Shown here: positions 12,450-22,250 of the stretch, piece by piece
Layout of the letters: every line of letters starts with the position of its first letter
How positions within the stretch are numbered: the stretch's first letter is position 1
Assembly: GCF_910592395.1 (NCBI RefSeq)
Contig: NC_088316.1
Span: forward strand, 4,092,001-4,156,000
Length of the DNA stretch: 64,000 nt
Reading direction: 5' to 3'
Origin: Lineus longissimus
Taxonomy: Eukaryota > Nemertea > Pilidiophora > Heteronemertea > Lineidae
Notes under the pieces: generated by a model
What the model saw: the letters and a program-made list of their open reading frames with translations, nothing else
Told to the model about the DNA's origin: nothing
The model's database searches: none
Position numbers and translations under genes: made by a program

Positions 12450-13000
12450 TTTTAGAAGTTTCTATGCCGGTGTAATGTTTTTGAGTGTTTCTGTTTTTGA
12501 GTGTTTCCCCTCATTGTTTGGGAACGCTCAAAAATAGATTGACGAGTTTTTCTGTGTATCCCCCCTATTGAAAAGTCATGGTCTCTCTAGCTGCCTATTG
12601 TTTGGAAACACTGAAACATGCGGAACAACCACAGATGTTACACCGGCTCGGATCACCGGGGGAGAGGGGAAGTGGGCTATTACTCTACTCCCAGGCTGAG
12701 TTTACCTTCCTACCACGTCGCACTCTCTCAAGGATGGGTGCTGGGGTTGGTCGCCAAATAAGGATTGATTTGTTGTCCACTCGTCATTGGATGGTTCTTT
12801 AGCCTTCTCTTAGCATACTAGAATTAATATTTTTAGAAGTTTCCATGCCGGCTGAGATCACCGGGGGAGAGGGGAATGGGGCTAGCACTCGTCTTCCGGG
12901 CAGAGTTTACCTTAGTTACCACCACATCGGTCTCAATCAAGGATAGGTGCTGACGTCAGTCGCCAAATGGCGATTGATTGGTTTTCCACTCGTCATTGGA
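12450..13000 (+). repeat. Imperfect tandem duplication, one copy interrupted by a MITE
   Basis: Two related copies lie in direct orientation at 12450-12791 and 12831-13000. Shared landmarks in order are TTTTAGAAGTTTC(T/C)ATGCCGG, GATCACCGGGGGAGAGGGGAA, GAGTTTACCTT, GGTCGCCAAAT or CGCCAAATGG, and CCACTCGTCATTGGA. The first copy is longer because a 172-bp element is inserted at its CCGG; the second copy preserves the uninterrupted site. No coding potential is evident. Confidence 0.75.
12471..12642 (+). mobile_element. 172-bp MITE, copy 1 (TSD CCGG)
   Basis: It begins TGTAATGTTTTTGAG and ends GATGTTACA, giving TGTAA/TTACA terminal inverted repeats. CCGG flanks it at 12467-12470 and 12643-12646. 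The neighbouring duplicated segment at 12831-13000 has the same locus without the element (ATGCCGGCTGAGATC), which fixes the insertion boundaries and shows that CCGG is the target duplication. Two further copies lie at 15093-15243 and 18144-18315. Confidence 0.8.
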
Positions 13001-15092
13001 GTGTACCTGATTTAAAAAATAAATGTAGAACTGAATGGCCTAAAAATCTTACGGGAGGTTCCAGAAAGAATTGGCCCCTGTTGGGCAGAGACATGTATTC
13101 ATCCACGACCGGAATAGAGCTTATCAAAATGTCAAGTTGTGGTAAATACATGGCTGGGATGGACCAAAGTGGAATTAATTCTCAACCTGTGGTTGATTCT
13201 TAATCTACAGAGTCAGGCCATCACAGAAATATGCTTTTTGATAATATATTTAAGAAAATGTGGTCTCACTGGTCAGTTTAGAACTTATACTTTGACAGGG
13301 CCATATCAATGCGCCATTGACGTTTTGATGGATATGGTGTACGGAAATCTCTTTTTCTCAGGCAATCGGTATTGGAATGTTTTTAAACTTTATTATGCTA
13401 TTGGCAAAGGGTTCTTCTTGACACATAAAGAATTTTGTGCAGATTGATTAGTCCAATGTGTACTTTTTTACCAAAACTCATGCACAACAATGTACATGTA
13501 ATGTACACAGGTTTTAATAGAGGTCTCTGGCCTGTTCTAAAAAGATAACTCTCATTTTTTTATTTCTGAACTGTTCATGAGTGGTTAACCACCCAGGTAT
13601 TAAGTACTGTTCTGCTATCAATGATTTATTGATTCAGACGTGAACCAGGTGTAATAAAGTGCTTCTAGGAACCGTCCCCTTCAGTTATTCTTACCTGATC
13701 AGGTACTTTTATAAGAAACCTCGATCCAAAGAGTCTGAAACATATTTCAACATAGTGTTTTACATTGGGAAACATCACAAAGTCGAACTGCGTACCGAGG
13801 TTTGCGCTTGATTCGTTGCCAAGGTGAGTTAGGGTTATCCGCAGCCACTTTTTCCCAATCAAAAGTGTGAGTGGCTCATTTGTCTAAGAAGACGATGTTA
13901 ACACGGTTGTTCGAGATGAAAATAACTCTAATGTAAATTCATCACCGGTGATCTGATCGTTTTGTTTCTAGGAAGAGCCGCGGATGCTGAAACAGAGCCC
14001 TCCTGTTTCGAGTGTAGTTTGGACAATCTAATAACAAATTAGTTCACAAGAAACGCTTTTAAGATACACCGATATTTTAATTCATGTATTTTTCTGTTAA
14101 AAACCTGGCATACTGAAACATACCCTTCTATTTTGGCGCAAAACAAGCTAGATATACAAGGAAATACTTTGAGGCGCACTGGACTGGGCGTTTTTACTCT
14201 GCCATTTTGTTTGGTACAACCGGGACCACAGATCAGTTAATTCTGTCTTTGGATAAATAACTATCGTCAAAAAATTATTATTTTCTTGCAAAAACAGACC
14301 TTTTCTGTAAAATATTAACTCACGACAGAAGTACAATGAAATTCAAAAAGCATCATGATTGGCGTTTTATCAGCACTCTCTCAGTGGCACACCCCGTATC
14401 CGTAGCTGGTCGAATAAATACTTCTTTGCAGCAGTTCCCCTATACATGTAAAATCAAATGTCTATTTGGAGAAAATGTTTTCAATTCTTGCAGAAGCACT
14501 TGATTGAAAACATCCTGTTCGGAGTGGAGGAAACCGTCAATCAAAAGCAATGGTAAATCAAAGCCAAGACCACAGAGATAAATCCTCGGACGCTCATGGA
14601 ATTGTAGGGAGTCGACATACATGTATTTGTATCCGCTTTTTCCTTCAATTTGTACATGTATATAGGATGTAGGACACCGAAAACGCGTGCTATCCCGACC
14701 TGTACGCGATACGGACGGTACGTCGGTCTCTAGAGGGGTATGAACCTATTCTTCATGCAGCTGGTCTGAAGCGGCGGCTTGTGGTGCTTCGTCAACGCTC
14801 TCTTATAGGCAATGTAAAAGAGGTTATTGTATCAGAGTCCTTTTTAGTATATAAGAGCCGCCCAACTATCCAATCTATTGAGGAGTTTCCTTTATGGAAT
14901 TGTGGTTGACGTTTTCGGACCAGTCACCGAAGTTACTGAGCGATGCCGAGAGTGGTTGAACGGTTGATTAGTGGCCGAGAGAAATTTAACAGTTCTTACC
15001 ACTTAGTAGCACTTTGGGGGGGGATTTGACTGAGAACCTGAAATGTCCTTAATGAAACGTCAAGCAGTTTGCGGAATGCTGATTATTGGGTC
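13001..15092. other. Non-genic stretch, nothing recognised
   Basis: AT-rich sequence with no supportable exon or RNA gene on either strand. Confidence 0.4.
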
Positions 15093-15243
15093 CCGCCATA
15101 GCTGTGATTGTTCCCCCTATTTCAGTGTTGACAGACTGCTCGAGTCGTAGAGAGACCATGACTTAATAGGGGAACAGAGAAAAACGAGTCAATCTATCTT
15201 TCAGCGTTCCCACTCAGAAACGGAAACACTCAATAACGATACA
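15093..15243 (-). mobile_element. Degenerate MITE, copy 2
   Basis: A diverged, slightly shorter copy of the 172-bp family, inverted relative to copy 1. Shared landmarks are AGAGAGACCATGACT, AGAAAAACGAGTCAATCTAT, CAGCGTTCCC and GGAAACACTCAATAACGATACACCGG. The left terminus is eroded (CCGCCATAGCTGTG instead of CCGGTGTAACATCTG), so it is the oldest-looking of the three. Confidence 0.7.
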
Positions 15244-15861
15244 CCGGACTTGGAGCTTTTTTATCGTAAGATCATTAGGATAAGCGCGGCCTACCACCCA
15301 GGCTATTTTTACCTGAAAGTTGCTACATTTGTAACTGTTTCTAGGTATTTCTGACATTATCACTGTTTCTTCTACTGATATTATCAGCGCCTGCTCTCTG
15401 ATCCTGAACAAATGGATCAAGATGATAGGCCTACTATTCTAATTTGCCGTGACGGCTGTATTTTGGAAACGGACTCCCCCGCCCTTAAAATCCTTGCTTC
15501 GCCTCATAGTGCTGTGAAGGTCGCTGAGAAGAAAAGCGGTGTGGCATAAAATCTTTAAAAATCTAAAAAAAATTAATTTGAAATTTCTAATGGTATAAAT
15601 ACAACCACCCAATTACATTATAATCCAGATACATGTATTGACATCAGTAACCAGAAAATCCTGTCAACTGTATGTGCTTTTTAACTGAAAGAATTTAGTT
15701 CTTCCCTTGTCTCCTGGGTGGCCTGGACTAAATAAAGCAAACTTGGCCATCTAGGTGAGAAGTGGAGAACTAAAAGAACTGTTCATAGGCTTTAGAGGTC
15801 TCGTGATTTAAGTCAGTATATCCAGTTGATGTGCATTAATTTTGGTTGGGACTTTATTATC

Positions 15862-15992
15862 ATAAAATGTTGACACCTAATTCGTCATCAATAATAGGCC
15901 TAGCATTTTGACTTTGCCCCCGAAATGTTGTCCCCCAATTCGTCATCAAAAATAGCATTTTGACTTCGACCCCGAAATGTTGTCACATAATA
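15862..15992 (+). repeat. Short tandem repeat, two units of ~72 bp
   Basis: Two consecutive copies share GAAATGTTG(T/A)C(A/C)CC(T/C)AATTCGTCATCAA and TAGCATTTTGACTT. There is no coding potential. Confidence 0.6.
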
Positions 15993-17652
15993 CAGCCTTT
16001 TTAAGTTGCGGCACGGCCTAAATGGTCTACACTACGGACGCAGTGGACCGGCCTCGACCCTCATCCTCACTCCATAGAGGAATGACGATCAGGATGACGA
16101 AATTGACAGCATATAGGAGTCTAAAACGGTCGTGAGACATTCGCTCTTATAATTTTAGAGTAATCTATTGGAAAACCTGTCATGTTCCACCCGTTCCATG
16201 AAAGTGTGGGATTCTCGGAGTAGCCTATATACAAAAGCCGGAACGATAATTATCCTTTTGATGACGGCTTTCATTGTTTCCTATACATGTATACGTTTAC
16301 ATACATTTATAACTGTACATCACAAAGGACTTCGACACCTTGAGAGCAGAAATTTCCAGGAATGTCCTTTCTTTACCTTAGCACACAGTGCTGATTGATC
16401 TTTTCCAAATATAACTAATTGAATCGATCGAATGGAATAAACTTCAGACCGGATATCAGTAAGAACTGAGAGCGAATAATCAATAAATGTTATTAGATTG
16501 AGTGATATTCGGACGAAGCTAATCAATACTCTCCGTTCGGTCTCGGAGCGATAATTGGAGATAAATAGTAATGAACCAGTTTTGCAAATAGGCCTACATG
16601 TAGTAAGGTAGGATAAGGCTGGGTTATTAGCCGAGGACGAGGGAGCGGTATCATAAACATGGTGGTGGTGGGGGGGAGGGGGGCAAAAAGATACTTATTG
16701 AATCTTTCGGCAAAATCATGGTCAAAACACGGGTTTTTTTGTGACTTCTGAGGGCATTTGACCCCTGCCCCCGACCCCCCCCCCCCCCCCGCTAGCTACG
16801 ACCCTGATATACATTTACAATGATGGTGAAACTGGCAATCTTCATCATGCATCCCATCGGGAACACGAGAGACATCTATCATGAGAGATAAAAACTATAA
16901 ATGTCACGCAACTTTGGGCCGGTGTAGAAGTTTAAAATGTCCCAGGATAGAATGAATGTCTAGGGGACAGGGATTCTAATATGCGTTTTATTTCAATCTC
17001 TGAGGGATTGACATTCATGGCCTCTAGAACAATTTACCATGGCATAATTCGTCAAAGACGTCAGAATACAATAGTGCTGGAAACTTTTACCAGGGGACAT
17101 GTCCTACTACTAAAGGCAGAAAGGATTCGTCAAAGTAACCAGCTGCGTAAGGTAAAAATAAATTAGCGAAGGTTTACATAAATCACGAAGAGTATGAAAT
17201 GACACAGGGGTTGTACTTCTTCGACTACACCATTCAATCATAATGCAGTTTTGCGCGCATTTGAATTTCCCGCACAAAAACCTTTCTGCTGCCACTCGAT
17301 AATTATAGGTGGCAGCGCTATGATTCCCGCCAAATTTTAATTGGTTTATACGTCATATCAACAGTAACACTGCCGAAGCACGTGGTTTGTCAGCTGTGTG
17401 TCAAAATAGCTGTGAGCACCACCAGAAAACACCGATTTCTCAACTAAACTTGGTATTATTTTCCTTAGATATACATTCTATTTGGAGCACAGCTACGACA
17501 GATTCATTTGAATCTAATTTTGAATCAAACTGATTTAAATAAAACGTGCATTAGGTGAAACTTGGTGAACGTTTTTTTCTGTTGACTGTTTTAGGCCTGT
17601 TGTAGGCCTGTTGTAGGCCTGTAAGTGTTGAGTGTACTGCATGCATGGCATG
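15993..17652. other. Non-genic stretch with G/C homopolymer blocks
   Basis: No supportable exon. The interval 16660-16795 has a G-rich block (GGTGGTGGTGGGGGGGAGGG) and, ~100 bp later, a C-rich block (CCCCTGCCCCCGACCCC followed by a C run) that could pair as a low-complexity inverted structure. Three copies of GTAGGCCTGTT-like sequence lie at about 17594-17623. Confidence 0.4.
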
Positions 17653-18143
17653 CATGCATGTGTTCCGCGCATTTTACCGATCTGCGCTATCTTAAGATTG
17701 CGCTGCGCATTCTTAGGATCCTATAATTGCGCGGCAATCTCGAGATCGCGCAAGGGAGTTGGGGGGTCTTGCGAGCCAATGAACGAATGATGAATGATTG
17801 TCCTGCAAATAATATAACTGACTTATCATGTTCTCTCCGAGAATTTGCAACATCAGACTGCATAAATTATGATGAAATATATGAACTATGGGTTGCCATT
17901 CCAACAATAATCTTCCGCACGGCTCATGGGCTTGAATTTTGTGAAAAGTCCCATCAACTTCTGCAATGTTACAAGAAACGAGGACGGGAAACTTGGTGTG
18001 AAAGAAAATGGTGTCCCCTACGTACTACTATCACGAGACACTAGTCTCCCTTGTCCCACAACAACAGGTAAAACTATAGTAGTAGAATTCGTTCTATTGT
18101 TCAATGATTGTTGAGGGATTGTTAGATTTATGGTAAGGGCCGG

Positions 18144-18315
18144 TGTAACATCTGTGGTTGTTCCCCATGTTTCAGTGTTTCCAAACAATAGGCAGCTAGA
18201 GAGACCATGACTGTTCAATAGGAGGGATACACAGAAAAACTCGTCAATCTATTTTTGAGCGTTCCCAAACAATGAGGGGAAACACTCAAAAACAGAAACA
18301 CTCAAAAACATTACA
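18144..18315 (-). mobile_element. 172-bp MITE, copy 3 (nested)
   Basis: Full-length copy of exactly 172 bp, inverted relative to copy 1. It runs TGTAACATCTGTGG to AACATTACA and is flanked by CCGG at 18140-18143 and 18316-18319. It lies inside the larger inverted-repeat element (17661-20108), so it inserted later than that element or was carried with it. Confidence 0.8.
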
Positions 18316-18836
18316 CCGGGGTAAGGGGCCGTTCATAATCAATGTGAATAAAGGACACTTAGTGCGAAAGAAAATGTTGTCCCCTACGTTATTCATTAGA
18401 CTATAATCCCACCTTTGGTGACAAAGAAAATGTCGTCCCTTGTGGAGAGTAAGTCATATCATATTCGTCAAAAAGTGTCATACTGATGTAATACTGTATT
18501 ATATCAGTCTTCATGTCCACAGATTCACTGTTCCAATCCTTGTGACATTGTTGATGAAAAAGGAAGAAATCAAATATATAGAAATGTTTATATTAAACTC
18601 ATCTGACCAGGTCTACAACATGCATGTACACAGTTCGGGATCCCAAGGCTAACTGAATTTGGAGGGAAACTCAGTAGACCAGGAAAACTATACAAACAAT
18701 AATAGCTGATAAAGCACATACAATGAAATGACATAAGGCTCAGGGACCGTGAAGGCCCAAAATAACCTGAGCTAAACCATTGGTCATAGCAGACTTAAAG
18801 GGGGAATAAACTCTTCAAACTGTTCAAATTGAACCT

Positions 18837-19200
18837 GTTACACTGAGATCTGTTCACATTATCAAAGGCATGGCCGCATTAATTACCACTGCTAATTAGG
18901 CTTCTGAGATGATGGTCAGTAAATATTGGTCAAAGTGTCATAGTGAGATCTGTTCACATTATTAAAGGCATGGCCGCCTTAGCGGCTTCTGAGATGATGG
19001 TCAGTATAAAATATTGGTCAAAGTGTCATAGTGAGATCTGTTCACATTATTAAAGGCATGGCCGCCTTAGCGGCTTCTGAGATGATGGTCAGTATAAAAT
19101 ATTGGTCAAAGTGTCATAGTGAGATCTGTTCACATTATCAAAGGCATGGCTGCATTAATTACCTACCACTGCTAATTAGGCTTCTGAGATGATGATATGT
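18837..19200 (+). repeat. Tandem repeat, four units of 88-100 bp
   Basis: Four units share GTGAGATCTGTTCACATTAT, AAAGGCATGGC(C/T)GC, GGCTTCTGAGATGATG and ATTGGTCAAAGTGTCATA. GAGATC landmarks fall at about 18845, 18945, 19033 and 19121. Outer units have AATTACCACTGCTAATTAGG where inner units have CTTAGC, so the inner pair is the most recent duplication. Confidence 0.8.
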
Positions 19201-19727
19201 TCATATTTGACTTGACACAAGCCAATTTTAGCACTTACTAATTATCATGATTAATATTCATTGATAATTTTTGGTGAAATGATCACTATGACAGAACGCT
19301 AATTTACATATAATTACCAATTACCAATTATCAATTATCATTAATTGGTGAATAAACTAAGTTCCATGACAATATTGTGCGACTGTAAGTGTAAATATCA
19401 TAAACATTGTATTGTGTAATCATATATATCAAGGAAATGTAAATACTATTGGGATGTTATTATAAATAAAATAATTATAAACGTATAATAAAATCTTAGT
19501 TATTAGATGTATCTCTTTATTCATTAAGTAAATCCGGATGCAAGATTACAACCAAATGTACTTGATCAATCATTAATTTTCAAAAGCATTGCTCTCAGGT
19601 TGGATGTCCATCAGCAAGCTGTGTTAGGGGATAACCTGAAATATAAAACAGTATTTATAATGAGAAGATAACATAAAACCTTACATGTAGGCCTAAGTGT
19701 CTCCCTTCTCTAACGAATGCCTGAGCA

Positions 19728-19805
19728 TGGAGGTATCTTAATAATACCTCCATGGCCTGCAGTTATCTTAATAATACCTCCATGGCCTGAGGTATGGCCT
19801 GAGGT
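19728..19805 (+). repeat. Short tandem repeat (~33 bp)
   Basis: Two full copies and a partial copy of a unit with landmarks TATCTTAATAATACCTCC and ATGGCCTG(C/A)(A/G)G lie within the 2.4-kb element. Confidence 0.6.
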
Positions 19806-20364
19806 ACAAAATACAAATCAACCACTCGACAGTCAACTTTGGCCGGTATTAAATTAATTTACTTTCAGCATCCCATAGACAGTCACATGACAGTAATGTG
19901 ACTGTTGGTGTAGCAAAAAATTAGGTGAAAAATAAAGCTACCAATGGCAATGCAAAGCTGAACATAGTATCATCATCTCTAAAATGCGCAATCGGCAAAA
20001 AGCGCACGCTCACCCTTGCGCGATCTCGAGATTGCCGCGCAATTAAACGATCCTAAGAATGCGCAGCGCAATCTTAAGATGGCGCTGATCGGTAATTAGC
20101 GCGGAACACATGCATGTACCCTGTCGACAGTCACAGTGTCGACAGTCATTATCCATTATTTTCCATATCACCCTGACTATGGACAAAACTGTATGATTTC
20201 CATTTTTATGGCATGTGCATTTGCTTGCCAAAATCCTTATAATATTCTTGTGAAAGCCTTTTTATTTGGGCAGTGGCCATTTCACACAAAATACGCCTTT
20301 TTGCTCATCATCAAATATTTGTCTTTACTTTCAGCAACTTCTTCCATCTAGTCATCAATAAACC

Positions 20365-22250
20365 ATGTCGATAACATCACCAGCATCCTCGACACCACTT
20401 CACAGCCGCACCCGGACAATGACCAATTCATACACTGATGACGTCTTCCCACGTCGCGTCGGATGTGGACGGGGTAGAATATTGGATGCCATTATGGCCA
20501 ACCAAACGGTATGAGAATCAGTGACGTTTTTCCCGATTCTACAGTTGCCAATGCTATAGGTGCTTGTCGTCACTTTCCTAAGCTTTTCTCCTGGTGTTTC
20601 GTAAGGCCAGTGGAATTTTATTTCATGGTATTCTCCAGCCCCTTTTCGTCCCTCATCATCAGTAGTAACTTGATGTAATAGCATCCCGCGAAGTTACTAT
20701 TTATAGCTCACAAGGTCATTTGCATAAGATATTGATGACGTTTTAGTCATGTGACAGGCGGACAGGACATCGCCACTTATTTCTACGCATTTGAGCTTAT
20801 TTCAAAGTCAATTATCTTTGACCCTGCATTGTTTTTAGCATGAATGATACCATAGAGTCAGAGAGAGAAATATTCAGAACAATTATGTAGTATTTCCAAC
20901 GCTCGGACATGTGCCAGATTGAATCTAACTGCCCTAGTTAGAAAGCCTGAATCCATTACGAAACCGCATATTTGTCCGACATTGCCTGTAATTCAGCGAT
21001 GGGGAAATAGAGGGCAGCAGCTGCAGTGACGTCATCTTCGCGGAATGCTATTAATCAAACTGTAATGGTGGAGGCTCAAAATTAAGCGAGGGCGGTGATG
21101 GGAACCATGACGTCAACTTTCATTGGCCTAAACCACGTCCTGCTTTGTAGAAATCATTAATATTAGTAGCCATTATGTAGTTAACCAGCATATTACATTA
21201 TCTATCCCATGCTACTTTCTCTTTGTAATGTTGTTTTCCTTTGAACTCCTCTTTCCTTAACTCATCTTGTTATAGTAGAGTGTCTGAACTATTTTCATGC
21301 TTGCATTTAGTACAGATATTGTGATAGTGGAAAGTGCTTTTTGTCATGTATGCTGTCTGGCCTGTTCCAAGGAACTGGATTGAGAGATGTGACAAGGATA
21401 AGGTCAACTGATGACGCGGTCAGTTTTCTTTATTTTGAGGCATTGTAACCTGGATATTTTGGGAATAGTCAGAATGGTAAAATTTTACCAGACTATAGAT
21501 TCATGCACTTGATTGGGAACAACGTTTACATGACGTAGTGTTGGCCGTCGTCACGTCACCATGCATTTTACATTACTGTAACGTGACGAGACGCGACGTT
21601 TTCGTAAACGTTGGTCCCAATCAAGTGCATGGATCTATAGTTTTGGGACAATTCATTTCACCAAGCCCTCAACCAGTCAGGCAAGAATACCTTTTTTTGC
21701 AAGTTGTCCCTACGTCTGGCAATCTTTGCTACTTTCTTCTGCGCCCACTCATGTCCACAGACGTGTCAGGACATGTTGTGGAGTTTCAGAGTGTCGCCCG
21801 AATTGGTGAAAACTCCCTTAACTGGCCACAACTCCCAAAATTGGCGACATCTCGCAGAACGAGGATCGTAGCCTGACTGTCAACCCTTCTCAAGATCTCA
21901 ATCCATTCCTGGACACTCTATCATGTCTTTTTCTTTTCTAAATCATGCACGAATTTCCTTCTTCTTAGGCTGGTGGTGGTAAAACCTCTCATACGCCCAG
22001 TCCAGTCAAACGGCCTCGCCAACACTCCAGCAGAACCTCGCCCGGCAGTCCGAAAGACATCCAATGCAACTGCAATCGCCCGATAAAATACATCATCTGT
22101 CGCGCTTGTGGTCACGTTTTTCAGGGACGCATGCGGAAAGAATGTCCACAGCATGACAAGTGGATTCATTTGATGGACCTTGACTCGTGCCCGAAGTGCC
22201 ATGCCAATAAACTTAGTGAATTTGACGGTGCTTGCAACCAGAGAGACTAA
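20365..22250 (+). CDS. Zinc-ribbon protein, isoform A (proximal terminal exon)
   Basis: Spliced model: exon 1 at 20365-20508 (48 codons, ending ACG before GTATGA) and terminal exon A at 21969-22250, entered after CTTCTTAG in phase 0; total 141 aa. Exon 1 gives a Ser/Thr-rich N-terminus followed by GRGRILDAIM. Exon A has a basic Ser/Pro-rich linker (KRPRQHSSRTSP), then a Cys-rich fold: CNCNRPIK, CRACG, GR, CPQH, IHLMDL, CPKC. Candidate zinc ligands are Cys81, Cys83, Cys92, Cys95, Cys107, His110, Cys122 and Cys125. I do not recognise a named vertebrate gene; it recalls small uncharacterised invertebrate zinc-ribbon proteins (low confidence). The basic linker suggests a nuclear or nucleic-acid-binding role, which is inference. 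A possible acceptor at about 20335 hints at an upstream non-coding exon. Confidence 0.7.

Larger units (their letters stand above)
17661..20108. mobile_element. 2.4-kb element with ~96-bp terminal inverted repeats
   Basis: The arms at 17661-17756 and 20013-20108 are inverted copies. The left begins TGTTCCGCGC and runs through ATCTTAAGATTGCGCTGCGC, ATTCTTAGGATC, TTGCGCGGCAATCTCGAGAT and CGCGCAAGGG; the right carries the complement in reverse order. CATGCATG abuts both ends (17653-17660 and 20109-20116). This is either an 8-bp target duplication or, because it is self-complementary, part of the inverted repeat. The interior holds MITE copy 3, a four-unit tandem repeat and AT-rich sequence, with no recognised transposase, so it looks non-autonomous. 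Confidence 0.7.
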
